Both the position numbers and the translations under genes were made by a program. Source: Dyella marensis (GTDB lineage: Bacteria; Pseudomonadota; Gammaproteobacteria; Xanthomonadales; Rhodanobacteraceae). Taken from it: a stretch of DNA of 64,000 nt. The stretch is taken from positions 62,001 through 126,000 of the forward strand of contig NZ_FONH01000011.1 of NCBI RefSeq assembly GCF_900112865.1. Reading direction: 5' to 3'. The first letter of the stretch is position 1. Each line of letters opens with the position of its first letter. A model generated the notes under the pieces. The model did no database searches. It was not told the origin of the DNA and saw nothing but the letters and a program-made list of their open reading frames with translations. Positions 36,392 through 45,906 of this stretch are shown here, piece after piece.

Positions 36392-39300
36392 TCAGGATGC
36401 TCGCGCCTCGATGCGGCGCACGCTGCGCTCGCGGCGCCGGGCGCGCCAGGTCTTCCAGTGGCCGGCCAGGCAGCTGAAGATCACGTACAGCGCCGGCGTG
36501 CTCAGCAGGGTGAGGCTCTGCGAGAACAGCAGGCCGCCGATCATCGCAATACCCAGCGGCCGGCGCAGCTCCGAGCCTTCGCCCAGGCCGATCGCGATCG
36601 GCAGCGCGGCGAGGATCGCCACCATGGTGGTCATCATGATCGGCCGGAAGCGCACCACGCAGGCTTCGCGCACCGCTTCCAGCGGCGGCTTGCCGTGCTC
36701 GCGCTGCGCCACCAGCGCGAAGTCGATCATCATGATCGCGTTCTTCTTCACGATGCCGATCAGGAGCACCAGCGCGATCTGCGCGATGATCGACAGCTCC
36801 GTGTTGGTAAGCCACAACGCGAGCAAGGCACCCACGCCGGCGGCTGGCAAGGTGGAAAGAATGGTCACCGGGTGGATCAGGCTTTCGTACAGCATGCCCA
36901 GCACGATATAGACCACCACCACCGCGCCCAGCAGCAGCAGGAGCATGCCGCTCTGCGATTGCTGGAAGCGGCGGAAGTCGCCGCCGAGATTGATGCGGAT
37001 GTCGCCCGGCAGGCGCATCGACGACGCCGTGGCCTGGATGATCGGCAAGGCCTCGCCCATGCTGATGCCCGGCGCCAGGTTGAAGCTAAGGCTCATGATG
37101 CTGTACTGGTTTTCGTGCTGCACCTGGGTCGGCGCCACGCCCGCTTCCTGCCGCGCGAACGCGGTCAGCGGGATCATCGCGCCGGAGTTGCTGGCCACGT
37201 AGATGCGGTTGATCGCTTCGGGGGTCGCGGTCTGGTTGGCGACCGCGTTGATCACGACGCGGTATTGATTGAGGTCGGAATAGATCACGCCGACCGAGCG
37301 CTGCCCGAACGAATCGTAGAGCGCGCCGTCGATGTTGCCGATGCCCACGCCCAGGCGCGCGGCCTTGTCGCGGTCGATCACGATGTTCTGCTGCAGGCCG
37401 GCGTCGTCGATGTCGCTGCCGACGTCGCGCAGCTTGGGGTTTTTCTTCAGCTCGGCCACCAGCTTGGGCAGCCACTCCTGCAGTTCGTCGGAGCTGTCGC
37501 CCTGCAGCGAGACCTGATACTGCGCACCCTGGCTGGTCCCACCGCCGCCGAAGCTGGGCAGGTCCTGGATCGGGCGCAGGCGCACGTTGAGGTCGGGATA
37601 GCGCGCGGCCTTGGCGCTCAGGCGCGCCAGCACGGTGACGGTGTCCTGCTTGCGGCCTTCGGCATGCGTGCGCAGCTGGATGTCGAACGTGCCCGCGGCG
37701 CCCTGGCGGCTGCTGCCCAGGCGCGAGCCGACCGTGGCTACGTCCGGATCCTTCAGCAGCATGTCGATCAGCCGCTGCTGGCGCGCCACCGAATCCTGGA
37801 AGGACACGGTGGACCCGGAGGTGGCGCGCCCGCGGATAAGCCCGGTGTCCTGCATCGGGAACAGGCTGGTCTTCACCGCGCCGAACAGCAGCACGGTCAC
37901 CACGATCAACGCCAGCGGCGACAGCGCGAAGATCAGCACGTGGCGCAGCGAGAAATCCAGCGCCTTGGTGTAGATCCGCAGCATGCCGTCCTGGAAGCCT
38001 TCCAGCGCGCGGCCCAGCCGCGAGACGGGACGGTCGTGCACGTGGCCATTGAGGAAATGCCCGCACAGCGACGTGGTCAGCGTCAGCGACACCACGGCCG
38101 AGACCGCGATGGCGGCCACCAGGGTGAGCGTGAATTCCTTGAAGAACATGCCGGTGATGCCGCCCATGAACAGCAGCGGGATGAACACTGCCACCAGCGA
38201 GGCGGTGATGGAGACGATGGTGAAGCCGATCTCCCGCGCACCGGCCAGCGCGGCCTCGAAGCGCGTCATGCCCTGGTCGATGTGGCGCACGATGTTCTCG
38301 ATCACCACGATGGCATCGTCCACCACGAACCCGATCGAGATCACCAGGGCCAGCAGGGTGAGGTTGTTGAGCGTAAAGCCCATCACGTACATGGCCACCG
38401 CCGCGCCGGCCAGCGACAGCGGCACGGCTGCGGTGGCGATCAGCGTGGGCGCCAGGCGGCGCAGGAACAGCGCCATGGTGAGCATCACCATCAGCAGGCT
38501 GATCAGCAGCGTGGCCTGCACCTCGTGCAGCGAGGCGCGGATGGTCGGCGTGCCGTCGAAGTAGGGAATGAGCTTGGTGCCCGGCTGCAGATAAGCCTGC
38601 AGCAACGGCACCTCGGCCTTTACGCGATCCACCGTGGCGATGATGTTGGCATTGGACTGCCGGTACACGTACATCAGGATCGCCGGCTTGCCGTTGAACC
38701 AGGCGGCCTGGTACGCGTCCTGGGTGCCGTCGTAGACCTTGGCCACATCCGACAGGTGCACCGGCGTGCCGTTGTGCGAGGCGATCACCAGCTGGGCGAA
38801 TTCGTCGGCGTTGTGCAGGGAGTCGTTGGCGGTGACGGTGGTGGTCGTCACGCCGTCGGAGAGGAAGCCCTGCGGCGAGGTGACGTTGGCGGCGGTGAGC
38901 GCATTGCGCAGCTGGTCGGCGGTCAGGCCCATGGCGCTGAGCGCGCGCAGGTTCACGTCGACGCGGATGGCCGGCGTGGCGGCACCCTGGATGTCCACCG
39001 ACGACACGCCCTCGAGCTGGCGCAGCCGCTGCGCCAGCAGCGAATCGGCCACGTCGAACAGCTCGCGCTTGGACTGCGTCTGCGAGGTCAGCGCGAAGGC
39101 GATGATCGGGTCGTCGTTGGGATTGGCCTTCTGGTAGCTCGGCGGACTGTTGAGGCCCGTCGGCAAGTCGTTCTGCGCCGCGTTGATGGCCGCCTGCACG
39201 TCGCGCGCCGCCGCGTCCAGGTCGCGGCCGACATTGAACATCATGAACACCTGGGTCTGGCCCAGCGAGCTGTTGGAACGCAGCGTGTCGATGCCGGTCA

Positions 39301-39520
39301 CCTGGCCCAGGTGGCGTTCCAGCGGCGCGGCCACGGTGGAGGCCATGGTGCCGGCGCTGGCGCCGGACTGGCTGGCCTGCACGAAGATCACCGGGAACTG
39401 CATGTTGGGCAGCGCGGCGACGCCCAGCAGCGAATAACAGATCAGGCCCAACACGAACACGCCGATGGCGAGCAGCGAAGTGCCGATGGGGCGGCGGATG
39501 AACGGGCCGGAGATGTTCAT
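36392..39520 (-). CDS. mdtC: RND efflux permease, MdtC type
   Basis: A 1042-residue HAE1-family RND pump subunit: 12 predicted helices, FIRRPIGTSLLAIGVF at the N-terminus, GFVVDDAIVVIENI with the proton-relay Asp pair in TM4, and QRHGKPPLEAVREA near the C-terminus. With MdtB it forms a heterotrimer exporting bile salts, detergents and some antibiotics. The start at 39520 (MNISGPFIRR) matches MdtC. It is last in the operon; 214 bases and a hairpin separate it from mdtB. Confidence 0.93.
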   Translation of the reverse strand: MNISGPFIRRPIGTSLLAIGVFVLGLICYSLLGVAALPNMQFPVIFVQASQSGASAGTMASTVAAPLERHLGQVTGIDTLRSNSSLGQTQVFMMFNVGRDLDAAARDVQAAINAAQNDLPTGLNSPPSYQKANPNDDPIIAFALTSQTQSKRELFDVADSLLAQRLRQLEGVSSVDIQGAATPAIRVDVNLRALSAMGLTADQLRNALTAANVTSPQGFLSDGVTTTTVTANDSLHNADEFAQLVIASHNGTPVHLSDVAKVYDGTQDAYQAAWFNGKPAILMYVYRQSNANIIATVDRVKAEVPLLQAYLQPGTKLIPYFDGTPTIRASLHEVQATLLISLLMVMLTMALFLRRLAPTLIATAAVPLSLAGAAVAMYVMGFTLNNLTLLALVISIGFVVDDAIVVIENIVRHIDQGMTRFEAALAGAREIGFTIVSITASLVAVFIPLLFMGGITGMFFKEFTLTLVAAIAVSAVVSLTLTTSLCGHFLNGHVHDRPVSRLGRALEGFQDGMLRIYTKALDFSLRHVLIFALSPLALIVVTVLLFGAVKTSLFPMQDTGLIRGRATSGSTVSFQDSVARQQRLIDMLLKDPDVATVGSRLGSSRQGAAGTFDIQLRTHAEGRKQDTVTVLARLSAKAARYPDLNVRLRPIQDLPSFGGGGTSQGAQYQVSLQGDSSDELQEWLPKLVAELKKNPKLRDVGSDIDDAGLQQNIVIDRDKAARLGVGIGNIDGALYDSFGQRSVGVIYSDLNQYRVVINAVANQTATPEAINRIYVASNSGAMIPLTAFARQEAGVAPTQVQHENQYSIMSLSFNLAPGISMGEALPIIQATASSMRLPGDIRINLGGDFRRFQQSQSGMLLLLLGAVVVVYIVLGMLYESLIHPVTILSTLPAAGVGALLALWLTNTELSIIAQIALVLLIGIVKKNAIMMIDFALVAQREHGKPPLEAVREACVVRFRPIMMTTMVAILAALPIAIGLGEGSELRRPLGIAMIGGLLFSQSLTLLSTPALYVIFSCLAGHWKTWRARRRERSVRRIEARAS

Positions 39521-39665
39521 GCAGTCAGCGTAGCGGGTGAACGGCCGGCGCAGCACAGGCGACGGATGAGGCGGGGTATCCAGAGCGGAACGCACCGGGG
39601 GCGGATCGGTTGAACAAGCGGGCCGGGGCCTTTTGGCACTGGTGGGATTGGGCAACCCCAGTACG

Positions 39666-39688
39666 CCGAAAGGGGCGGAGCCTTTCGG
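39666..39688 (-). terminator. Hairpin in the mdtB-mdtC gap
   Basis: CCGAAAGG, a seven-base loop and CCTTTCGG form an 8-bp stem within the operon, without a T-run. It may partly reduce or stabilise the mdtC part of the transcript. Confidence 0.4.
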
Positions 39689-39734
39689 CCCCACCCCTTG
39701 ATCGCGTCACCGCGTCGTCCCGCCCCCGGTGGCC

Positions 39735-42700
39735 TCACGCCGCCGCGCTTCCGCCGGTAGCCGCGCGTTCGAGCGCGCGGCGTTCGCGGCGCACCCTCAG
39801 CCAGTCGGAGAAGCGTTCCATGTACAGGTAGATCACCGGCGTGGTGTACAGGGTCACCAGCTGCGACAACAGCAGGCCGCCGACGATCGACACGCCCAGC
39901 GGCCGGCGCAGTTCCGCGCCGATGCCGTTGCCCAGTGCCAGCGGCAGGGCGCCGAGCATGGCCGCGGCAGTGGTCATCATGATCGGGCGGAAGCGCAGCA
40001 GGCAGGCGCGGCGGATCGCCTCGGCCGCACTCATGCCGGTGCGCTGCGCCTCGATGGCGAAGTCGATCATCATGATCGCGTTCTTCTTCACGATGCCGAT
40101 CAGCAGCACGATGCCCACGATGCCATCCACCGACAGGCTCATGCCGCACAGGATCAGCGCCAGCAGCGCGCCCACGCCGGCCGGCGGCAGGGTGGAGATG
40201 ATGGTCAGCGGGTGGATGTAGCTCTCATAGAGCACGCCCAGCACGATGTAGATGACCACGATCGCGGCGAGCAGCAGCAGCACTTCGTCGCCCAGCGAGG
40301 AGGAGAACTCCGCCGCCTTGCCGATGAACTGGCCGCGCACCTGGGGCGGGAAATTCAGCTGCTGCTCCAGCTCGTGGATCGCCTTGACCGCATCGGACAG
40401 CGAATAGCCCGGCGCCACGTTGAACGACAGCGTCACCGCCGGCAGCTGCTGCTGGTGGCTGACCACCAGCGGCGCGCTGGTGACCTCGGCGTTGGCCAGC
40501 GAGGCGATCGGGATGGTGCCGCCGGCGCCGACCTGGAAGCCGATGTTGCCGGTGTTGCCGATGCCCGCCGGGGTGGCCGAGTTGCTCGAGGTCACCTGGC
40601 CGAAGGTGGTGGCATTGCTGCCGGTCAGCGCGCCGTTGCCGTTGCCGCGCACGGTGAGCTTGTTGAGCAGGTCCTGGCTGGTGCGGAATTCCGGCGCCAC
40701 TTCCATGACCACGCGGTACTGGTTGAGCTGGGTGAAGATGGTCGAGATCTGGCGCTGGCCGAACGAGTCGTACAGCGTGTCGTCGATGGTCTGCACCGGC
40801 ACGCCCAGGCGGCTGGCCTTCTCGCGGTCGATGGTGAGCTTGAGCGCGTTGCCGCTGTCGGCCAGGTTGTTGTCCACGTCCGACAGTTCGGGACGCTGGC
40901 GCATGGCCTGGGTCATCTGGTTGGCATAGCCGGCCAGTTCGGTCGAGTTCACCGCCGACATCGAGTACTGGTATTCGGTGGCGGCCACGCGGCTGTCCAG
41001 GGTCACGTCCTGCACCGGCTTGAGGTACAGCGCCACGCCGGGGATGCCGGACACGGCCTTCTGCAGCCGCGGCAGGATGTCGTCCAGGCCGCCGCGCTCG
41101 CCGCGCTCCTTCAGCACGATGCTGAGCTGGCCCTGGTTGAGCGTGGGGTTGATCGAGCCGGCGCCGATGAAGGCGGCCACGCCGCTCACCGCCGGATCGC
41201 TGCGCAACGCCTCGGCCACGGCCTGGGTGCGCTGCTCCATCTGCGGGAAGGCGACGTTCTGGTCCGCCTGCACCACGCCGGTGATCAGGCCGGTGTCCTG
41301 CTCGGGCAGCAGGCCCTTCGGGATCACCACGTACAGGAACACGGTGACCACCACCGTGACCAGCGCGATGAACATGGTGAAGCGCTGGTGGTCGAGCACC
41401 CAGCCCAGGGTGCGGTCGTACAGGTCGACCGTGCGCGACCACACCGTGCGCTTGCCGGCCGCGGCGTGGCGCTCGTGCGCGTCGTCGCCTTCCGGCAACG
41501 CGTCGGGCTTGAGCAGGTAGGCGCACATCATCGGCGTCAGGGTCAACGACACCAGCATCGAGATCGCCACCGCGATGGTCAGCACCCAGGCGAACTCGTG
41601 GAACAGGCGGCCGGTGACACCGGGCATCAGCAGCAGCGGCAGGAACACCGCGATCAGCGATACGGTCAGCGACAGCACGGTGAAGCCGATTTCCTTCGCG
41701 CCGTATTCGGCCGCTTCCTTGCCGCTCTTGCCCTGCTCGATGTAGCGGACGATGTTCTCGATCATCACGATCGCGTCGTCCACCACGAAGCCGGTGGCCA
41801 CGGTCAGCGCCATCAGCGAAAGGTTGTCCAGCGACATGCCGGCGAAGGCCATCACACCGAAGGTGCCCATCAGCGACAGCGGCACCGCCACCGAAGGAAT
41901 GATGGTGGCCCACAGGCGGCGCAGGAACACGAAGATCACCGCCACCACCAGGAACACGGTGAGAATCAGGGTGAACTGCACATCCTCCACCGAGGCGCGG
42001 ATGGTCACGGTACGGTCGGCGAACACGTCCAGGTGCACGTCGGCCGGCAGCACGCTGCGCAGCTCAGGCATGATCGAGCGGATGTGCTCCACCGTCTGCA
42101 CGATGTTGGCGCCCGGCTGGCGGCGGATATCCAGCAGCACCGCCGGCTTGCCGTTGGCCCAGGCGGCGAGCTGGTCGTTCTCGACGCCGTCGATCACGCG
42201 CGCCACGTCGGACAGGCGCACCGGCGCACCGTTCTTGTAGCTGATGATGGTGTTCTTGTACTCGGCCGCATCGACCAGCTGGTCGTTGGTGCCGATGCTG
42301 TAGCTCTGCGTCTTGCCGTTGAGCGTGCCCTTGGGCGCGTTCACGTTGGCTTGGGTGAGCGCGCTGCGCACGTCCTCCATGGTCAGGCCGAGGTTGGACA
42401 GCTGTGCCGGATTCACCTGGATGCGCACGGCCGGACGCACGTTGCCGGCGATCGAGACCAGGCCCACGCCCTGCACCTGCGAGAGCTTCTGCGCCAGGAT
42501 CGAATCGGCGATGTTGTTGATCTCGCGCAGCTCATGCGAATCGGAAGTGAGCTTGAGCGTGAGGATCGGCGCGTCGGCCGGGTTCACACGGTTGTACACC
42601 GGCGGATACGGCAGGTTGTTCGGCAGCGTGCCCTTGGCCTGGTTGATCGCGGCCTGCACGTCCTGCGCGGCGATGTCGATGTCGCGGTCCATGGCGAACT

Positions 42701-42980
42701 GCAGCACGATGGTCGACAGGCCCGCGGAGGAGTCCGAAGTCATCATGCTCAGGCCGGAGATCTGGCCGAAGTTGCGTTCCAGCGGCGTGGTGATCAGCGC
42801 CGCCATGGTGGACGCGCTGGCGCCCGGATACTGGGTGGTGACCACCAGGCTGGGCGCGTCGATTTCAGGCAGCGCCGAGACCGGCAGCTGGCGATAGCCC
42901 AGGATGCCGAGCAGCATCACCGCCACCATCAACAGCGAGGTGGCGATCGGCCGGCGAATGAAGAGCGTCGAGAATCCCAT
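39735..42980 (-). CDS. mdtB: RND efflux permease, MdtB type
   Basis: A 1081-residue RND permease with GFSTLFIRRPIATSLLMVAV, the TM4 Asp pair in GFVVDDAIVMIENI, and the C-terminal KKNAIMMIDFAIEAQR. It is slightly longer than E. coli MdtB (1040), the extra being in a periplasmic loop (about 500-520 and 805-825, Gly/Asn-rich). It pairs with MdtC and the adaptor MdtA. Confidence 0.93.
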   Translation of the reverse strand: MGFSTLFIRRPIATSLLMVAVMLLGILGYRQLPVSALPEIDAPSLVVTTQYPGASASTMAALITTPLERNFGQISGLSMMTSDSSAGLSTIVLQFAMDRDIDIAAQDVQAAINQAKGTLPNNLPYPPVYNRVNPADAPILTLKLTSDSHELREINNIADSILAQKLSQVQGVGLVSIAGNVRPAVRIQVNPAQLSNLGLTMEDVRSALTQANVNAPKGTLNGKTQSYSIGTNDQLVDAAEYKNTIISYKNGAPVRLSDVARVIDGVENDQLAAWANGKPAVLLDIRRQPGANIVQTVEHIRSIMPELRSVLPADVHLDVFADRTVTIRASVEDVQFTLILTVFLVVAVIFVFLRRLWATIIPSVAVPLSLMGTFGVMAFAGMSLDNLSLMALTVATGFVVDDAIVMIENIVRYIEQGKSGKEAAEYGAKEIGFTVLSLTVSLIAVFLPLLLMPGVTGRLFHEFAWVLTIAVAISMLVSLTLTPMMCAYLLKPDALPEGDDAHERHAAAGKRTVWSRTVDLYDRTLGWVLDHQRFTMFIALVTVVVTVFLYVVIPKGLLPEQDTGLITGVVQADQNVAFPQMEQRTQAVAEALRSDPAVSGVAAFIGAGSINPTLNQGQLSIVLKERGERGGLDDILPRLQKAVSGIPGVALYLKPVQDVTLDSRVAATEYQYSMSAVNSTELAGYANQMTQAMRQRPELSDVDNNLADSGNALKLTIDREKASRLGVPVQTIDDTLYDSFGQRQISTIFTQLNQYRVVMEVAPEFRTSQDLLNKLTVRGNGNGALTGSNATTFGQVTSSNSATPAGIGNTGNIGFQVGAGGTIPIASLANAEVTSAPLVVSHQQQLPAVTLSFNVAPGYSLSDAVKAIHELEQQLNFPPQVRGQFIGKAAEFSSSLGDEVLLLLAAIVVIYIVLGVLYESYIHPLTIISTLPPAGVGALLALILCGMSLSVDGIVGIVLLIGIVKKNAIMMIDFAIEAQRTGMSAAEAIRRACLLRFRPIMMTTAAAMLGALPLALGNGIGAELRRPLGVSIVGGLLLSQLVTLYTTPVIYLYMERFSDWLRVRRERRALERAATGGSAAA

Positions 42981-43015
42981 GATTACCTGGATGGCCGTCC
43001 GTTGTGGACTTCAGG

Positions 43016-43039
43016 GCGCGGCGCGTCGATGCGCCGCGC
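43016..43039 (-). terminator. Hairpin in the mdtA-mdtB gap
   Basis: GCGCGGCGC, a six-base loop and GCGCCGCGC: a 9-bp GC stem in the 105-base intercistronic gap, without a T-run. It could set the ratio of adaptor to pump transcript. Confidence 0.4.
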
Positions 43040-43085
43040 GTGGCGCCGGGCGTCGCGCTGCGAGCGCGCGCCCGGCCGGTTTGGC

Positions 43086-44342
43086 TCAGCCGCCGCGGCG
43101 GCCGCCGCCGTTGCGCTGACCCTTCTTGCTCTGCTGCTGCAGCTCTTCGGCGGTCGGCGCGGCCGGCACTTCGCCCGGCTTGAGCCCCTTCACCTTGCTG
43201 CCCGGCTTCAGGCGGAACTGGCCCTCGGTGACGATCTGATCGCCTTCCTTGAGGCCCGAGCCGATCATCACGTGGCTGTCGCCGACTTCACCGGCAATCT
43301 TCACCGGCTGCATCTTGACCGTGCTGTCGCCCTGCACCTGGTAGACATAGTCGCCGTCCGGGCCGCGCTGCACCGCCTGCGACGGGATCACCAGGCCGCC
43401 CGCCACGGTGCGCACCTTCAGGCGCACGTTGACGAACTGGCCGGGCCACAGGTCGTTCTTCTCGTTGGCGAACTGCGAGCGCAGGCGGAACGTGCCGGTG
43501 GTGGTGTCGATCTGGTTGTCGATCACCTTCAGCTCGCCGCCGTCGGCGATCGGATGCGCGTCGACGCGGTCCAGCGCGGTCACCTGCAGCGGATCGGTGC
43601 TGCCGCGCACGGCGTTGCGCACCATCTCCAGGTTCTGCTCCGGCAGCGTGAACATCACGTAGATCGGATGCAGCTGGGTGATGGTGACGATGGTGCTGGT
43701 GGTGGTGACCAGGTTGCCCGGGTCCACGCCGCGGATGCCGGTGACGCCGTCGATCGGCGAGATCACCTTGGTGAAGCCCAGCTGCACCTGCGCGCTGGCG
43801 ATCGCCGCCACGTCGGCCTCGACCGCCGCCTGGTACTGCGACACCTGGTTGCGCTGGGTGTCGAGATCCTGCTTGGAGATGTAGCCCTGCGGCGCCAGGT
43901 TCTGGCTGCGCTCCAGGTTGGCGCGCGCGGTGGCCAGCAGCGCCTGGTCCTGCGCCCGCTTGCCCACGGCCTGCTGATAGTTGGCCTGGAAGGTGCGCGG
44001 ATCGATTTCGGCGAGCACGTCGCCCTGCTTCACTTCCTGGCCTTCCTTGAACTTCAGGCTCATCAGCTGGCCGGCGACCTGCGGATTGATCGTCACGGTA
44101 TTGAGCGCCTGCACGGTGCCCAGCGCCGTCAGGTAGACCGGCACGTCACGCTTGACCACCGGCTCCACGGTCACCGGGACCGGGGTGTCCTTGTCCTTGC
44201 CATCGCCGCCCTTGCCCGGACCGCCCTGGCCGTCGCCGGATGCCTGCCCGGCTCCGCCCGGCTTGTGCATCAGACGGAAACCGATCCCACCAACGATGAT
44301 CACCGCGATGACGATCAGCGCGATCTTCCAAAAACGCGACAT
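43086..44342 (-). CDS. mdtA: Periplasmic adaptor protein, MdtA (MFP) type
   Basis: A 418-residue membrane-fusion protein: an N-terminal anchor (about 7-22), a Gly/Asp-rich linker, a lipoyl/hairpin region (EVKQGDVLAEIDPRTFQANYQQA, written as EVKQGDVLAEIDPRTF then YQQA), a beta-barrel with LWPGQFVNVRLKV and a basic Gly-Arg tail (QRNGGGRRGG). It links MdtB/MdtC to a TolC-type channel that is not encoded here. First gene of the operon. Confidence 0.92.
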   Translation of the reverse strand: MSRFWKIALIVIAVIIVGGIGFRLMHKPGGAGQASGDGQGGPGKGGDGKDKDTPVPVTVEPVVKRDVPVYLTALGTVQALNTVTINPQVAGQLMSLKFKEGQEVKQGDVLAEIDPRTFQANYQQAVGKRAQDQALLATARANLERSQNLAPQGYISKQDLDTQRNQVSQYQAAVEADVAAIASAQVQLGFTKVISPIDGVTGIRGVDPGNLVTTTSTIVTITQLHPIYVMFTLPEQNLEMVRNAVRGSTDPLQVTALDRVDAHPIADGGELKVIDNQIDTTTGTFRLRSQFANEKNDLWPGQFVNVRLKVRTVAGGLVIPSQAVQRGPDGDYVYQVQGDSTVKMQPVKIAGEVGDSHVMIGSGLKEGDQIVTEGQFRLKPGSKVKGLKPGEVPAAPTAEELQQQSKKGQRNGGGRRGG

Positions 44343-44697
44343 GAAAAAAGCTCCTGGATGAAAGGCGGGCCACCCGACCCCGCCGCGCGCGGATGCGCGC
44401 CTGTTTTGGTACGACGGCGAAAGGATAGGGGCAGTTCAACGAAAAGGGACAATGCCAGTTGACAGGGGGGGGCGCATGACCGATGGCAGGGATGAGCCGC
44501 GCCACTATGCGGTCCGACGATGTCCGTCCCATGTCGGATTCTAACGACAAGACGGGCCGTTTCCGGTTCCCGTCACGCTCCGGCGGCCCCGACCTGGAAG
44601 ACATGTGAGCTCGTTCGTCTATAATCCGGGACTTCTTGCCTGAACCCGCGGTCCGGCCAGGCCCGATGGTTCGCCCACCGAAACCGGGAGTATTTGC
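44343..44697. promoter_or_regulatory. Divergent promoter region between mdtA and cytochrome c5
   Basis: The 355 bases hold no gene I can support. TATAAT (44620-44625) is a consensus -10 for the cytochrome gene, though no good -35 sits 17 bp upstream. A TTGACA at 44459-44464 is followed by a G-run and no -10. No clear promoter is seen for mdtA. Confidence 0.45.
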
Positions 44698-45231
44698 GTG
44701 AGCGGTTCCATGACGAAATCCGACCAGAGCTTCATGCGCAGCTTCTCTTTGCTGATCGCAGGCCTGGGTGTGCTGACGATGCTGCTGATCGGCGGCGCCT
44801 GGATGATCTACGACGCCGAACCCAAGGAAGTTAACCCGGACGCGGCCAAGAAGGTCGCCGAGCGGATCGCCCCCGCGGGCGCCGTCTATGCCGGCGACAC
44901 CGGCCGCGCCGCCATGCAGGCCGCGGCGGAAGCCGCCGCCAAGGCTGCCGCTTCGCAGGTCGCCTACGGCGGCAGCACCGACGGCAAGACCATCTACGAC
45001 AACCTCTGCCACAGCTGCCACACCGCCGGCGTCGCCGGCGCGCCGAAGCTGGGCGACAAGGGCGCCTGGGGCTCGCGCATCGCGCAGGGCCTGGACACCC
45101 TGGTCAAGCACGCCATCGAGGGCTACCACGGCCCGGACGGCAACTTCATGCCGGCCAAGGGCGGCAACCCGGCGCTGACCGACGAGCAGGTGAAGAACGC
45201 GGTGCACTGGATCGTCGACCAGGCCAAGTAA
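44698..45231 (+). CDS. Cytochrome c5-family protein
   Basis: A 177-residue membrane-anchored cytochrome: an N-terminal helix (about 16-38), an Ala-rich linker and one cytochrome domain with CHSCH and PKLGDKGAWGSRIAQG, DGNFMPAKGGNPALTDEQV supplying the Met ligand. The start is GTG, with GGGAG seven bases upstream; the ATG 12 bases on is an alternative. An electron carrier to a terminal oxidase is the usual role. Followed by a strong terminator. Confidence 0.92.
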   Translation: MSGSMTKSDQSFMRSFSLLIAGLGVLTMLLIGGAWMIYDAEPKEVNPDAAKKVAERIAPAGAVYAGDTGRAAMQAAAEAAAKAAASQVAYGGSTDGKTIYDNLCHSCHTAGVAGAPKLGDKGAWGSRIAQGLDTLVKHAIEGYHGPDGNFMPAKGGNPALTDEQVKNAVHWIVDQAK

Positions 45232-45255
45232 AAAAGACCCAGCAGTATCCATGCG

Positions 45256-45282
45256 AAAACGCCGCCTTCGGGCGGCGTTTTT
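45256..45282 (+). terminator. Rho-independent terminator of cytochrome c5
   Basis: ACGCCGCC, a TTCG tetraloop and GGCGGCGT followed by TTTT. It is preceded by AAAA, so it also works for the convergent ParE-like gene. Confidence 0.9.
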
Positions 45283-45286
45283 CGTT

Positions 45287-45583
45287 CTAGTAGTAGTCGT
45301 CCTCGCGCTGATGCCGCACCGCGAGCACATGCACCTCGCTTCCGCGGATCTCGAACAGGGCCACATAGCCGGCGCCTCCGAAGCCGATCAGCAGCTCGCG
45401 CAGGAAAGGATCGGCTTCATCCGCCTTGCGGCAGGCGAACGGGAAATCCCGCAGCAGCTCGGTGGCCTTGGCGATGGCAGCCAGGGCGCGCTCGGCGGCG
45501 CGCCGGTCGCGCATCCGCAAGGTATCGAAGCAGCGCAGCAGGTCGTCGCGGGCTTCTTCCGTGAAGCGGACGCGATGGCTCAC
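45287..45583 (-). CDS. ParE/RelE-family toxin
   Basis: A 98-residue toxin: HRVRFTEEARDDLLRCFDTL at the N-terminus, RDFPFACRKA and YVALFEIRGSEVHVLAVRHQREDDYY at the end (written in pieces), the standard ParE/RelE fold. Targets differ within the family (gyrase or ribosome). Its ATG overlaps the antitoxin stop by four bases. Confidence 0.88.
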   Translation of the reverse strand: MSHRVRFTEEARDDLLRCFDTLRMRDRRAAERALAAIAKATELLRDFPFACRKADEADPFLRELLIGFGGAGYVALFEIRGSEVHVLAVRHQREDDYY

Positions 45584-45855
45584 GCATCGTCCTCACGGGG
45601 AGGCGTGGCCTCGAGCCGAGCGGCGAGCTGGGCGAGCATGTCGTCGGCTTCCACATAGCGGCCGCTGCCGCGCGCCTTGTCCGCCGAGGCCCGGCCGCGG
45701 GCGATGAACTCGCGCTGGGCGGTGCGGCGGTGAATTTCCGCGCGCAGAGATGCCTCGGTGAAGGCCGACAGGCTTTCGCCCTGGTGGAGCACATCCAACA
45801 CCTGCTCGCGGAATTCGGGTTCGACGCGCAACGGGGGAATCATGGCGGTCTTCAT
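45580..45855 (-). CDS. YlcI/YnfO-type antitoxin
   Basis: A 91-residue protein starting MKTAMIPPLRVEPEFRE, which matches the conserved N-terminus of the YlcI/YnfO family, a ribbon-helix-helix type antitoxin. The rest is helical (SLSAFTEASLRAEIHRRTAQ, FIARGRASADKARGSGRYVE). I chose Met 45855 on this match; an ATG at 45870 immediately downstream of the operator would add five residues. It precedes and overlaps the toxin. Confidence 0.8.
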   Translation of the reverse strand: MKTAMIPPLRVEPEFREQVLDVLHQGESLSAFTEASLRAEIHRRTAQREFIARGRASADKARGSGRYVEADDMLAQLAARLEATPPREDDA

Positions 45856-45872
45856 GGCGGGGGCGCTCATGT

Positions 45873-45886
45873 ATAGCAATTGCTAT
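45873..45886. promoter_or_regulatory. Operator-like palindrome of the TA pair
   Basis: ATAGCAATTGCTAT is a perfect 14-bp palindrome 18 bases upstream of the antitoxin start, in an otherwise GC-rich region. It is the expected place for autorepression by the antitoxin or the complex. Confidence 0.75.
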
Positions 45887-45906
45887 GCATGCTAGCACAG
45901 CGCCTT

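Noticed and set aside
36392..39520. Metal-efflux (CusA-like) identity of the RND pumps
   Set aside because: Two adjacent permeases with one adaptor and the HAE1-type TM4 motif fit MdtBC; the Met-rich copper residues of CusA are not seen.
36185..44462. Very long open frames opposite the RND pump genes
   Set aside because: They are antisense to mdtC, mdtB and mdtA, their products are low-complexity Arg/Gly/Gln/His-rich, and the real genes have full family length and motifs. GC-rich third positions explain them.
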